From assembly GCF_014647895.1 (NCBI RefSeq), contig NZ_BMQB01000001.1:62001-126000 (forward strand): a stretch of DNA of 64,000 nucleotides, read 5' to 3'. Source of the stretch: Pilimelia anulata (GTDB lineage: Bacteria > Actinomycetota > Actinomycetes > Mycobacteriales > Micromonosporaceae). The notes beneath the pieces were generated by a model. It was not told where the DNA came from and made no database searches. It saw nothing but the letters and a program-made list of their open reading frames with translations. Made by a program: the position numbers and the translations under genes. Each line of letters begins with the position of its first letter. Position 1 is the first letter of the stretch. Below are positions 41,678-50,327 of the stretch, one piece after another.

Positions 41678-42238
41678 CTAGCGGTTGGTGGCGCGGCGCC
41701 GGAGGAGCAGCCCCGCGGCGGCGGCAACAGCAAGTAGCACGATGGCGCCGCCGACCAGCCACCCGACCGACAGCCCCCCGTCGGCGGGGTCGGCGGACGC
41801 CGCGCGGCTCGGGCTCGGCGCCGCGGTAGGTCCGGCCGGCGTCGTCGGCGGGGTCGTGGCCGCCGGGTTGTCGACCGTGAACGTGTACGAGCCCTGGACG
41901 GGGTGGCCGTCGGTGGAGACGACCCGGTACGCGACCCGGTAGGTCCCGTTCGCCAGCGCCCGACTGATCGTGACCGTCCCCTTGGTACCGGCGACGGCGG
42001 GCGCGCCGGTGGGTACGGCCTGCTGGTTCCCGTCGGTGACCGTGATCGTGGTGAAGTCGGGGTTGAGCGGCTGCATGAACGTCAGCGCCACCGCCTTCGG
42101 CGCCACCGCGAGCGTGGCGTTCTTCGCGGGGCTGGCCGACGTGAGCTGGTTGTGGGCGGCGGCCGGGGCCGCCGACGCGAGCGCGAGCACGAGGCCGGCG
42201 AGGACCGCGGCCGCGGTGCGGGGAGCGGGGATGCGCAT
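41678..42238 (-). CDS. Copper-binding CopC/YcnJ-like protein
   Basis: A 186-residue exported protein: signal peptide ending AAA, so the mature chain starts HNQLTSASPAKNAT, putting a His at the N-terminus, as in CopC. CopC fold strands follow (KAVALTFMQPLNPDFTTITV, GTYRVAYRVVSTDGHPVQG, where the DGH His is the second ligand). A Thr/Pro/Ala-rich linker and a C-terminal membrane helix (about residues 158-178, WLVGGAIVLLAVAAAAGLLL) anchor it. ATG 42238 with GGAAAGAGA upstream. It is the last gene of the pcuAC-dyp-copC run, presumably a copper or haem/iron handling group. Confidence 0.88.
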   Translation of the reverse strand: MRIPAPRTAAAVLAGLVLALASAAPAAAHNQLTSASPAKNATLAVAPKAVALTFMQPLNPDFTTITVTDGNQQAVPTGAPAVAGTKGTVTISRALANGTYRVAYRVVSTDGHPVQGSYTFTVDNPAATTPPTTPAGPTAAPSPSRAASADPADGGLSVGWLVGGAIVLLAVAAAAGLLLRRRATNR

Positions 42239-42261
42239 CGGGATCTCTTTCCGGGACGGGG

Positions 42262-43488
42262 TCAGCCGAGGAGTTGTTGGCCGACCCAGCCGCCCGGCGG
42301 GCAGCCGGGCGGGATGGCGAACACGGCCGAGCCGATCGGGGTCGTCCACTGGTTGAGCAGGTCCCGTTCGGCGAGGCGCCGCTGGATGGGGAGGAACTGG
42401 CGGGTGATGTCGGCCTGGTAAGAGGCGAAGATCAGGCCGCTGTCGGCGTTGCCGGCGGCGTCGGGTACGCCGTCGTAGTTGTACGGGCGGCGCAGCAGCC
42501 GCAGCCGGTCGTCGCCGCCGACCCGGGCACGGGTGAGGTGGGAGAAGTCCGGGATCACGGTCAGGCCGTCGGAGCCGGTGGCCGCGAAGTCGGGCTCGTC
42601 GTGCTCGGCGGTGCCGGTCAGCGGGGCGCCGGTGTCCAGGGTGCGGCCGACGGCGAGTTCGCGGTCGCTGCGGCCGAGCAGGTCCCAGGTCTCCAGGTTC
42701 ATGGAGATCCGGCGCAGGACCAGCGTGCTGCCGTCGCGGGCCCAGTCCGGGCCGTCGGGGGTCCAGACCGCGGCGTCGAGGGCGGGGCCGGTGGGGTTGG
42801 CGGTGCCGTCGAGCTGGCCGAACAGGTTGCGCTGGGTGCGCCCGGACGGCTCCGCGGCGGCGGCGCGGCGGAAGCCCTGCTGGACCCAGCCGACGGTGGC
42901 GAAGGGGCGGCTGTCCTTGACCAGTACCCGCTGGGCGTGCGCGACGGTGATCGGGTCGTCGGCGCAGATCTGGAGCAGCAGGTCGCCGCCGGACCAGCGC
43001 GGCTGCAACCGGTCGATCCTGAACGGCGGCAGCTCCACCAGCGAGGCCGGGCGGCGGGCGTCCAGGCCGGCGGCGCGGTAGAGGGCGGGCCCGAAGCCGA
43101 ACGTGACGGTGAGCCGGGCCGGGATCTGCCCGAGTTCGGGTTCGGTGTCGGCCAGGGCCGGGACGCCGGCGGTGAGGCGGGCGGCGTCGTCGGAGAGCAG
43201 GCGCAGCATCCGGCCGAGCGCCGCCCGGTCGACGCCGGGGCGCAGCCGGAGCGCGACGAACGCCGCGTGGGCCTGCGGATCGGTGGCGACGCCGGCCTGC
43301 CGGGCGCCGTGGAACGGCTCCACCGCCGACCCGACCGCGGCCGGCGCCGGCGCGGGCGCTCCGGCGCCGGCCGCCGCCGTCACCGCGGCGCCCGCCGCCG
43401 CCCCGGCCGCGGCGGTGCCGGCCAGGGCGGCGCTGGCGAGCAGGCCGCGCCTGCTCGCCAGCGGTCGGTTCGGGGTGCTATCGGTCAT
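42262..43488 (-). CDS. Dyp-type peroxidase (EfeB-like)
   Basis: A 408-residue haem peroxidase. The N-terminus SRRGLLASAALAGTAAAG is a Tat signal, so the folded enzyme is exported. The Dyp motif GQLDGTANP (G-x2-DG; catalytic Asp), RRISMNLETWDLLGR and the proximal His region EHDEPDF ... IRRPYNY pattern (HLTRARVGGDDRLRLLRRPYNYD) are present. EfeB proteins are usually in efeUOB iron systems; here it is between PCu(A)C and CopC genes. ATG 43488 overlaps the pcuAC stop by 4 bp. Substrate unknown. Confidence 0.9.
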   Translation of the reverse strand: MTDSTPNRPLASRRGLLASAALAGTAAAGAAAGAAVTAAAGAGAPAPAPAAVGSAVEPFHGARQAGVATDPQAHAAFVALRLRPGVDRAALGRMLRLLSDDAARLTAGVPALADTEPELGQIPARLTVTFGFGPALYRAAGLDARRPASLVELPPFRIDRLQPRWSGGDLLLQICADDPITVAHAQRVLVKDSRPFATVGWVQQGFRRAAAAEPSGRTQRNLFGQLDGTANPTGPALDAAVWTPDGPDWARDGSTLVLRRISMNLETWDLLGRSDRELAVGRTLDTGAPLTGTAEHDEPDFAATGSDGLTVIPDFSHLTRARVGGDDRLRLLRRPYNYDGVPDAAGNADSGLIFASYQADITRQFLPIQRRLAERDLLNQWTTPIGSAVFAIPPGCPPGGWVGQQLLG

Positions 43489-44057
43489 GGGTGACTCGCG
43501 GTGGGCGACGGCGCGCCCGAGGTCGGGCCGGAGCCGGGGCGGTAGCTCTCGCCGGCGCCGGTGAACGGCTTGGCCACGGCGGTGAACGGCAGCGTCTTGC
43601 CGCCGGCGAGGTTCAGCGTGATCGTCACCTGCTCGCCGGCGGGGATCGGCCGCTTGAGCTTCATCAGCATCAGGTGGTCGCTGCCGGGCTGGAGCTTGTG
43701 GCTGGTCTTGGCCTTGAGGACGAATCCGTCCTTCTTCTCCTGCATGACCATTTTGCCATCCTTCATGGCCATCTCGTGCAGCTCCATCGGCGACAGCTCG
43801 GTGGTCGCGCCGGTGATGGTCACGTCGGCGTCGGAGTCGTTGACCAGGATGCCGAACGCCCCGGTCATGCCCTTGTCCGTGGCCTTCACCCAGGCGTCCT
43901 GGACGCGTACCGGCTCGACGGGGGACGGGCTCGGCGCGGCCTGCGGCTCGGTCTTGGCCGACGACGAGCCGCAGCCCGCCAGGGTGACCGCGAGGGCGGC
44001 GGCGGCCAGCAGCGCGGCGGGCCGGGCGATGCGGGAGAGGACTGCGTGGGTGCGCAT
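43485..44057 (-). CDS. Periplasmic-type copper chaperone PCu(A)C lipoprotein
   Basis: A 190-residue lipoprotein (lipobox LAGC near residue 29). The Cu(I) motif H-M-x10-M-x21-H-x-M is visible as ELHEMAMKDGKMVMQEK ... HKLQPGSDHLMLMK. PCu(A)C proteins deliver Cu(I) to cytochrome c oxidase CuA. Start ATG 44057 with GGAGG 7 nt upstream. First gene of a coupled run with a Dyp peroxidase and CopC. A 5-2-5 inverted repeat ACCAA-GG-TTGGT about 30 bp upstream (near 44086) could be its operator. Confidence 0.92.
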   Translation of the reverse strand: MRTHAVLSRIARPAALLAAAALAVTLAGCGSSSAKTEPQAAPSPSPVEPVRVQDAWVKATDKGMTGAFGILVNDSDADVTITGATTELSPMELHEMAMKDGKMVMQEKKDGFVLKAKTSHKLQPGSDHLMLMKLKRPIPAGEQVTITLNLAGGKTLPFTAVAKPFTGAGESYRPGSGPTSGAPSPTASHP

Positions 44058-44200
44058 GGGTGGGCCTCCGGGGATTCGGACGATACCAAGGTTGGTCGGT
44101 CCCACCCCGCCGCGAGTTCCCGGCGTCCCGCGAATAGTCGCACCGGCCGCGAACCGGACATCCCGGGCCGCCGCCCGGCCGGGGGCGGGCGGCCGTCCGG

Positions 44201-44917
44201 TCAGGGGCCGGTGCCCCGGGCGGTGTACGGGGGGAGGAGGCCGTCGAGGAGGCGCTGGAGGTTCTCCGTGAAGTGGTCGCTGGCGCCGCCCTCGCGGAAC
44301 ACCTCGACCGCCCGGGCGAACGCCGGGAAGCGCGCCGCATCCGCCATCATCGCCATGTCCCGGGCGAACGACCGGTCGCTGCCGATCGGGTGGGTGTCCA
44401 TCAGCTCGCCGATCGCGTACTGCCAGAGCAGCTTGAACGCCACCATGCAGGCCCGGGCGTGCAGGCCGGTCCGCTCCAGCGCGGCGAACAGCCGCTCCAG
44501 CACCGGCAGGATCGACGGCCCGGCCAGGCCCTCGGTGACGATCAGCGGGATCGCCCAGGCGTCCCGGCGCAGCGCGTCGTGGATGGCGCCCAGCACCGAG
44601 GTGATCTCGGACCGGGCGTCGCCCGCGACGGGCGGCAGCACGATGCCGAGGGCGACGGCGTCCAGCATGCCGATGAGCAGGGCCTCGCGGTCCTGGACGT
44701 GCCGGTACAGCGACATCGGCGCGGTGTCCATCCGCTCGGCGACCCGGCGCATGGTCACGGCGGCCAGGCCCTCGGCCCGGACCAGGCGCAGCGCCTCGCC
44801 GATGATCGTGTCGGGGTGCAGGGCGCGGGCCCGGCGGCGGGTCGGTGGTGCGATCGCGGTCGCCTCCCTCGTCGGCGGGGACCCCGGACCCGGGGTCCGC
44901 GGCGTTTTGTACCACAC
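44201..44917 (-). CDS. TetR-family regulator of the metallophore cluster
   Basis: A TetR regulator with HTH LHPDTIIGEALRLVRAEGLA ... TMRRVAERMDTAPMSLYRHV and a TetR_C-type ligand domain (about residues 90-220; GMLDAVALG, RDAWAIPLIVTEGLAGPSIL). The only in-frame classical start is GTG 44917 (238 residues), but it leaves a 21-residue head before the HTH and covers an inverted repeat; a better-spaced ribosome site (GAGGGAGG) precedes ATC 44854, which would give a standard-length 217-residue protein through a rare ATC start. Located downstream of the two exporter-fold ABC genes (same strand, 41 bp behind). It is the candidate regulator of the divergent operon. Confidence 0.85.
   Translation of the reverse strand: MWYKTPRTPGPGSPPTREATAIAPPTRRRARALHPDTIIGEALRLVRAEGLAAVTMRRVAERMDTAPMSLYRHVQDREALLIGMLDAVALGIVLPPVAGDARSEITSVLGAIHDALRRDAWAIPLIVTEGLAGPSILPVLERLFAALERTGLHARACMVAFKLLWQYAIGELMDTHPIGSDRSFARDMAMMADAARFPAFARAVEVFREGGASDHFTENLQRLLDGLLPPYTARGTGP
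44879..44898. promoter_or_regulatory. Inverted repeat at the tetR start
   Basis: GGACCCCG (44879-44886) and CGGGGTCC (44891-44898) are perfect 8-bp arms with spacer GACC. It could be the operator of TetR if translation begins downstream of it, or the terminator of the preceding ABC gene (stop at 44959). Both cannot be settled without the start site. Confidence 0.45.
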
Positions 44918-44958
44918 GGGCGGCCGGCGGCCCGGAGCCCGGTCGCCGGCCGGCGGGC

Positions 44959-46719
44959 TCACCCCGGCACCCCGGTGGGCGCCGGGACCCGCCAGTGCCG
45001 GGCCCGGTGCTGGGCCGCCCACATCGCCGCGTACCGGCCGCCGGCGGCCAGTAGCTCCTCGTGCCGGCCCTGCTCGACCAGGGCGCCGTCGTGCAGGACC
45101 AGGATGCGGTCGGCCGAGACCAGCGTCGACAGGCGGTGGGCGATGACCAGCACGGTGCGGTCGGCGACCAGCGCGTCGATGGCCCGCTGGACGGCCACCT
45201 CGCTCTCGGTGTCCAGCGCGGCGGTCGGCTCGTCGAGCAGCACGATCGGGGCGTCCTTCAGGATCGCCCGGGCCAGCGAGATGCGCTGGCGCTCGCCGCC
45301 GGAGAGCCGACCGCCGATCTCGCCGACCGGGGTGTCGTACCCGGCGGGGAGGGCGGTGATGAAGTCGTGCGCGTTCGCCGCCCGGGCGGCCGCCTCGACC
45401 TGCTCGGGCGTGGCGTCGGGGCGGCCCATGGCGATGTTGGCGCGTACGGTGTCGTCGAACAGGTACACGTCCTGGAAGACCACCGAGATGTGCCGGTGGA
45501 TCTCGGCCGGGTCGAGGCCGCGCAGGTCCACGCCGCCGATCCGGACGGCGCCGGAGGCGGGGTCGGCGTACCGGGTGAGCAGGCGGGTGACCGTGGTCTT
45601 GCCGCAGCCGGAGTGGCCGACCAGCGCGGTCAGCCGGCGCTCGGGCGCGGCCAGGGTCAGGCCGCGCAGGACCGGCACGCCGGCCGGGTCGTAGCCGTAC
45701 GTGACGTCCTCGAGGGACAGGTCGAACCGGGTGATCCGGCGGTCCCGGCCGTCGACCGGCAGCGGCGGTACGGCGAGCACGTCCCCGACCCGCTCCAGCG
45801 CGGCGTCGGTCAGCTCGAACACCCCGGTCATCGCGGCGGCGGTGGCCAGCGGCTCGGCCATCCGTACGGCGGCGGCGGTGAGGCCGAGCAGCAGCGGCAG
45901 CGACAGCGACCCGGCGAGCACCAGCCCGGCGCCGACGGCGACCATCGCGACCAGGCAGACCTGCACGGTGCTGGTGGCGAGGATGCCGGGCATGGTGAGC
46001 CGGCGCTGCATCCGGCCCATCTCCTCGCCCTGCCGCTCCAGCGCGCCGACCAGCCGGCGGGCGGACGGGCCGAGCTGGCCGGTGGCCTTCCACACCGGCA
46101 GGCCCTGGACGTACTCGATGACGTGGTCGGCGGCCCGGGCGTCGGCGGCGTCGAGCCGGCGGAAGCCGGCGCCGGAGACGCGCTGCATCCGGCGGACGAA
46201 CGCGACCGCGACCGGGGTGGCGGCGGCCAGCACCAGGCCGAGCCGCCAGTCCACCGCGATGATCACGGCGCCGAGGATCGCCGGGACGGTGACCAGTTGC
46301 AGGAACAGCAGGCTCAGCGTGGACACGCCCATCGAGGCGTTGGCGGCGTTGCCGCCGACGACGGTGCTGAGGTCGCCGGCCGCGCGCCGCTCCAACTCGC
46401 GCAGCGGCATCCGGCGGAGCTGGTCGCCGAGGCGCAGCCGCAGCTCGGCCAGCACGCTGGCCCAGTGGGTGTACTGGAAGCGCAGCTCGTGCAGGCGCAG
46501 CGCGGACTCGACGGCGTACGCGGCGGCGAAGACCGCGCACCAGCGCCACGCGGCGGCGGCGTCGACCGGGTCCCGGGTGAGGGCGGCGAGCAGCGGGATC
46601 AGCGCCAGGTACGCGACGGTCTGGGCGAGCGCCGCGAGGGCGGTGGCCCACAGGCAGGAGCGGAGCTGCGCGCGGAACGAGCCGGCGGACAGCAGCGCCA
46701 GCCGCAGGATGCGGATCAT
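44959..46719 (-). CDS. Exporter-fold ABC half-transporter, YbtQ/Irp7-like
   Basis: A 586-residue type IV ABC protein: six membrane helices (about residues 20-300) and an ATPase domain (about 345-570) with Walker A GHSGCGKTT, signature RLSGGERQRISLARA, Walker B IVLLDEPTAALD and switch AHRLST. YbtP/YbtQ and mycobacterial IrtA/IrtB, though having exporter folds, import ferric siderophores; the pairing of two such half-transporters next to salicylate and NRPS genes fits that role. Start ATG 46719 overlaps the stop of the upstream partner by 4 bp. Confidence 0.9.
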   Translation of the reverse strand: MIRILRLALLSAGSFRAQLRSCLWATALAALAQTVAYLALIPLLAALTRDPVDAAAAWRWCAVFAAAYAVESALRLHELRFQYTHWASVLAELRLRLGDQLRRMPLRELERRAAGDLSTVVGGNAANASMGVSTLSLLFLQLVTVPAILGAVIIAVDWRLGLVLAAATPVAVAFVRRMQRVSGAGFRRLDAADARAADHVIEYVQGLPVWKATGQLGPSARRLVGALERQGEEMGRMQRRLTMPGILATSTVQVCLVAMVAVGAGLVLAGSLSLPLLLGLTAAAVRMAEPLATAAAMTGVFELTDAALERVGDVLAVPPLPVDGRDRRITRFDLSLEDVTYGYDPAGVPVLRGLTLAAPERRLTALVGHSGCGKTTVTRLLTRYADPASGAVRIGGVDLRGLDPAEIHRHISVVFQDVYLFDDTVRANIAMGRPDATPEQVEAAARAANAHDFITALPAGYDTPVGEIGGRLSGGERQRISLARAILKDAPIVLLDEPTAALDTESEVAVQRAIDALVADRTVLVIAHRLSTLVSADRILVLHDGALVEQGRHEELLAAGGRYAAMWAAQHRARHWRVPAPTGVPG

Positions 46720-48554
46720 CGGGAGACCTCCGGGGTGCGGGTGGTGCCCAGGCCCCAGGCGCTGGCCCGTTCGTGGTGGGCCCAGAGCCGGGCGTACCGG
46801 CCGTCGCGGGCGAGCAGTTCGGCGTGGGTGCCGCGCTCGGCGACCCGGCCGCGGTCGAGGACCACGATCGCGTCGGCGTCGGTGATGGTGGACAGCCGGT
46901 GGGCGATGACGATCACCGTCCGGCCGCGGGTCAGGCCGGCGATCGCCGCCTGGATGGCGGCCTCGCTCTCCGGGTCGGCGAACGCGGTGGCCTCGTCCAG
47001 CACGATGATCGGGGCGTCGGCGAGGACGGCCCGGGCGATGGTGAGCCGCTGCCGCTGGCCGCCGGACAGGGCGGTGCCGCGCTCGCCGACGATGGTGTCG
47101 TACCCGGCGGGCAGCTCGCGGTCGATGAAGTCGTGCGCGCCGGCGACCCGGGCGGCGGCGCGCAGCTCCGCGTCGGTCGCGGCGGGGCGGCCGAGCCGCA
47201 GGTTGGCGGCGACGGTGTCGTTGACCAGGAACGGCTCCTGGAAGACCAGGGCGACGTGCCGGAGCAGGACATCGCTCGGGATGTCCCGGACGTCCACCCC
47301 GCCGACCTCGATCCGGCCCTCGGCGACGTCCCAGAACCGGGGGATCAGCCGGGCGATCGTGGACTTGCCGGAGCCGGACGCGCCGACGATCGCGCAGACC
47401 GTGCCGGCGGGCACGTCGAGGTCGACGCCGTCCAGCGCCCACCGGCCGGCCGGGCCGGTGTCGTAGCCGAACCGGACGCCGCGCAGCGCGACCGACGCGT
47501 CGGCCGGGTGCCGCGGTACGGCCGGCTCGGGCAGCGGCGGCAGGTCGAGCAGCTCGCGGATGCGCAGCGCCCCGGCCCGGGACTCGTGGAGCTGGTGGGA
47601 CAGGTACATCAGCGGCATGATCGAGTCGACCGGGAGCGTGCCCAGCAGCAGGCCGGCGAGCAGCCCGACCGGCGACATCGCGCCGTCGGCGACGAGCCAC
47701 GTGCCGGCGGCGAGGACGATCGCCAGCGTCGGCAGCGGGCCGAGCGCCAGCCGGGTGAGGATCGCGGCGCCCCGGCCGGTGCGCTGCCAGGCGGCGGTGG
47801 CCTCGGTGAACGCGGCGACCCGGTCGGCGAACCGGCGGAACGACGTGCTGCCGTCGTCGAACGTGCGGACCACCGGCATGCCCTGGGTGAACTCGACGAC
47901 GGCGGCGTTGATGTCCTCGTTGGCCGCGTCGTACCGCCGGCGGACGGCCGCGTGGTCCCGGGTGGCCAGCCGCATGCCGACCGCGACCACCGGCCCGAGG
48001 ACTAGCACCCCGAGCGCCATCCGCCAGTCCAGGACCGCGAGCGCGACCAGCGCGGCGACCGGCTGGACGACGCCGAACGCGCCCAGCGGCACGCAGTCGG
48101 CGACGGCGATGTGCAGCGAGCGGACGTCGTCCTGCACGACCTTCTTGATCGCGCCGGCGCCGAGCCGGTGCACCGCGCCGAGCGGCAGCGTGCCGATCCG
48201 GTCGGCGAGCCGGGTGCGCAGGTCGACCTCGAGGTCGAACGACGCGAAGTGGGACACCCGCAGGGCGAGGGCGCGCAGCACGAACCGGATCAGCAGGCCG
48301 GCGAGCGCGGCGGCCAGCGCGAGGCCGATCCGGGCCGGGTCGGGGTCGGGCGCGAGCAGGGCGGCGAGGGCGACGGCGACCGCGGCGAAGCCCGCCACCC
48401 CGACGGCGGCGCCGACGGCCGCGAGGGCCGCCGCCCGGTACAGCCGGCCGCGGACGGGGGCCAGCAGCGACCCGAGGGCCGGGGCGGGCGGCGCGGCGGG
48501 GGCCCCCGGTGCGGCGGCCGCGGGGGCCGCGGCACGTTCACTAGTGACAACCAT
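46716..48554 (-). CDS. Exporter-fold ABC half-transporter, YbtP/Irp6-like
   Basis: A 612-residue type IV ABC protein: an Ala/Pro-rich start, membrane domain (about residues 35-310, RLADRIGTLPLGAVHRLGAGAIKKVVQDD) and ATPase (about 370-600; Walker A GASGSGKST, signature ALSGGQRQRLTIARA, Walker B IIVLDEATAFADPES, switch AHRLST). Forms a heterodimer with the following gene product. ATG 48554 with GGAG 6 nt upstream is the likely start; the longer same-frame reading to 48755 crosses the divergent promoter region. Import of the metal-loaded metallophore is inferred from YbtP/Q. Confidence 0.9.
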   Translation of the reverse strand: MVVTSERAAAPAAAAPGAPAAPPAPALGSLLAPVRGRLYRAAALAAVGAAVGVAGFAAVAVALAALLAPDPDPARIGLALAAALAGLLIRFVLRALALRVSHFASFDLEVDLRTRLADRIGTLPLGAVHRLGAGAIKKVVQDDVRSLHIAVADCVPLGAFGVVQPVAALVALAVLDWRMALGVLVLGPVVAVGMRLATRDHAAVRRRYDAANEDINAAVVEFTQGMPVVRTFDDGSTSFRRFADRVAAFTEATAAWQRTGRGAAILTRLALGPLPTLAIVLAAGTWLVADGAMSPVGLLAGLLLGTLPVDSIMPLMYLSHQLHESRAGALRIRELLDLPPLPEPAVPRHPADASVALRGVRFGYDTGPAGRWALDGVDLDVPAGTVCAIVGASGSGKSTIARLIPRFWDVAEGRIEVGGVDVRDIPSDVLLRHVALVFQEPFLVNDTVAANLRLGRPAATDAELRAAARVAGAHDFIDRELPAGYDTIVGERGTALSGGQRQRLTIARAVLADAPIIVLDEATAFADPESEAAIQAAIAGLTRGRTVIVIAHRLSTITDADAIVVLDRGRVAERGTHAELLARDGRYARLWAHHERASAWGLGTTRTPEVSR

Positions 48555-48771
48555 TTCCATCTCCGGCCTTCTTGGAGTACGGTGTACGCGTCCTGATCGG
48601 CCGTCCTCAGAAGAGCGAGGAATGGTCATATTCCACCATTTCATGTGCCCTGTCCAGGTGAAACTTTCCTCTTCACAGGGTCGCGAGGCGCATGCCATGA
48701 TGGCTCTCGAACGCCCACTGAGGGTACCCAAAGTTTTTGCGTACGCCAGTAACACAGCTCAGGAGGAACGG
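48555..48771. promoter_or_regulatory. Divergent promoter region of the metallophore cluster
   Basis: 217 bp between the two arms, clearly richer in A/T than the coding DNA. It holds overlapping inverted repeats: AATGGT (48621-48626) with ACCATT (48635-48640), spacer 8 nt; and GGAAT (48619-48623) with ATTCC (48630-48634), spacer 6 nt. TetR-type operators are plausible. I found neither an iron box of the type at 9444-9462 nor a Zur box of the type at 3062-3076, so which metal controls it is open. Confidence 0.6.
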
Positions 48772-50325
48772 GTGACCCTGTCCCGGCGGGAACTACTACG
48801 GCTGACCGGACTCCCCCTCGGCACCGCCGCCGCCCTCGCGGCCCTCGGCGCCTGCGGCCGGACCGCGGCGGGGCCGGTCACCGGCAGCACCGGCGCGCCG
48901 CAGCGCGGCGGCACCGTCCGCTTCACGTTCGTCGGCGCCGGCGCCACCGAGACGATGGACCCGGCCAGCGTGTTCAGCCCGGCCGAGCTGGCCCGCTGCC
49001 TGGTCGTCTTCGACCCGCTGTTCACCGTCGTCGACGGGCGGACCACGCCGGCGCTGGCGCTGCGGGCCGAGCCGGGCGCCGGCGCGCGTACGGTGACCAT
49101 CACGCTGCGGCCCGGCGTGACCTGGCACGACGGCAGCGAGCTGACCGCCCGCGACGTGGTGTTCAGCCTGGCCCGGCTCGCCGCGCCGGACCGGCCGTAC
49201 CCGAGCGAGCTGACCACCTACCTGGACGTGACCCGGGCCGTGGCCACCGGCGCGCTGACGGTGCGGGTGCCCACGCACAAGCCGGTCGGCGACCCCGCCG
49301 GCCTGCTCGCCGGCGCCCAGCTCATGATCGTCAAGAACGGGACGACCGCGTTCACGGCCGGCAAGCTCGTCGGCACGGGGGCGTACAGGCTGACCGGGTT
49401 CGCGCCCGGCCAGGACGCCACGCTGGGCCGGTACGACGGACACTGGAACGGCCCGCCCAACGCCGACACCCTCGTCATCGCCAGCGTGAACGACGCGCAG
49501 GCCAGGGTGAACGCCGTCCGCGCCGGCCAGGCCGACCACGCCGCCGACATCCCCTTCGCCATCGCCCGCACCGGCGCCGGCGCCGCCGACCTGGAGGTGC
49601 GGACCGCCGGCGAGGCGCAGCGGGTCGGCTACGGGTTCGTGATGAACACCACCCGCAAGCCGCTCGCCGACCCGCGGGTGCGGCTGGCGCTGCGGCTCGC
49701 CGTCGACCGGCAGGCGCTCGTCGACACCGTCCTGCTCGGGTACGGCGCGGTGGCCAACGACCTGTACGGCCGCGGCGCCCAGTACTTCGCCGACGACACC
49801 CCCGTGCTGGGCCGCGACGTCGACCGGGCCCGGTCCCTGCTCGCCGGGGCCGGCGCGGCCGGCGCGCCGCTGGTCATCCGCAGCTCCGACTACGAGACCG
49901 GCCTGAATGCCGCCACCCAGCTCTACGTGGAGCAGCTCAAGCAGCTCGGCCTCAAGGCGAGCGCGCAGCTCGTCGGCCCGGCCGAGGCGTTCACCCCGGC
50001 GGGGCTGGCCGGCGCCGACCTGATGGCGTTCCCGCTCGGCGCGTTCCCCCTCGGCGTGATCTACGCCCGGTCGGCGGCGTACCCGTCGCTGGCCTTCCCC
50101 GACCCCGAGCTGACCAGGGCGCTCGGCACCGCGCTGGCCACCACCGACGAGGCCGCCCGGGCCGCCGCCTGGCGGACCGCGCAGCGGGTGATGGCCGACC
50201 GGGGCAACTGGATCGTCTGGGGGCGGGCCGACGTGCTCAGCCTCGCCCGCCGGACCGTCGGCGGCATCCAGGTGCGGGAGTCGGCCAAGTACCCGTACCT
50301 CGGCCGCGCCGGGCTGACGGGGTAG
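48772..50325 (+). CDS. Opp/Nik-type substrate-binding lipoprotein of ABC transporter
   Basis: A 517-residue SBP_bac_5 (peptide/nickel/opine class) protein. A Tat-like twin Arg (SRRELLRL) and lipobox (ALGAC) mark an exported lipoprotein. Family features: TMDPASVFSPAEL, VTITLRPGVTWHDGSELTARDVVFSL, GTGAYRLTGF and RLALRLAVDRQALVDTVL. Together with the two permeases and the double ATPase downstream it forms one importer. The ligand may be the metallophore or a metal complex, as in NikA- and CntA-type systems; this is inference. GTG 48772 with AGGAGG 7 nt upstream. Confidence 0.88.
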   Translation: MTLSRRELLRLTGLPLGTAAALAALGACGRTAAGPVTGSTGAPQRGGTVRFTFVGAGATETMDPASVFSPAELARCLVVFDPLFTVVDGRTTPALALRAEPGAGARTVTITLRPGVTWHDGSELTARDVVFSLARLAAPDRPYPSELTTYLDVTRAVATGALTVRVPTHKPVGDPAGLLAGAQLMIVKNGTTAFTAGKLVGTGAYRLTGFAPGQDATLGRYDGHWNGPPNADTLVIASVNDAQARVNAVRAGQADHAADIPFAIARTGAGAADLEVRTAGEAQRVGYGFVMNTTRKPLADPRVRLALRLAVDRQALVDTVLLGYGAVANDLYGRGAQYFADDTPVLGRDVDRARSLLAGAGAAGAPLVIRSSDYETGLNAATQLYVEQLKQLGLKASAQLVGPAEAFTPAGLAGADLMAFPLGAFPLGVIYARSAAYPSLAFPDPELTRALGTALATTDEAARAAAWRTAQRVMADRGNWIVWGRADVLSLARRTVGGIQVRESAKYPYLGRAGLTG

Positions 50326-50327
50326 CG

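Noticed and set aside
48555..48771. Coding extension of the YbtP-like gene to 48755
   Set aside because: It contains the divergent promoter, and a proper ribosome site precedes ATG 48554.
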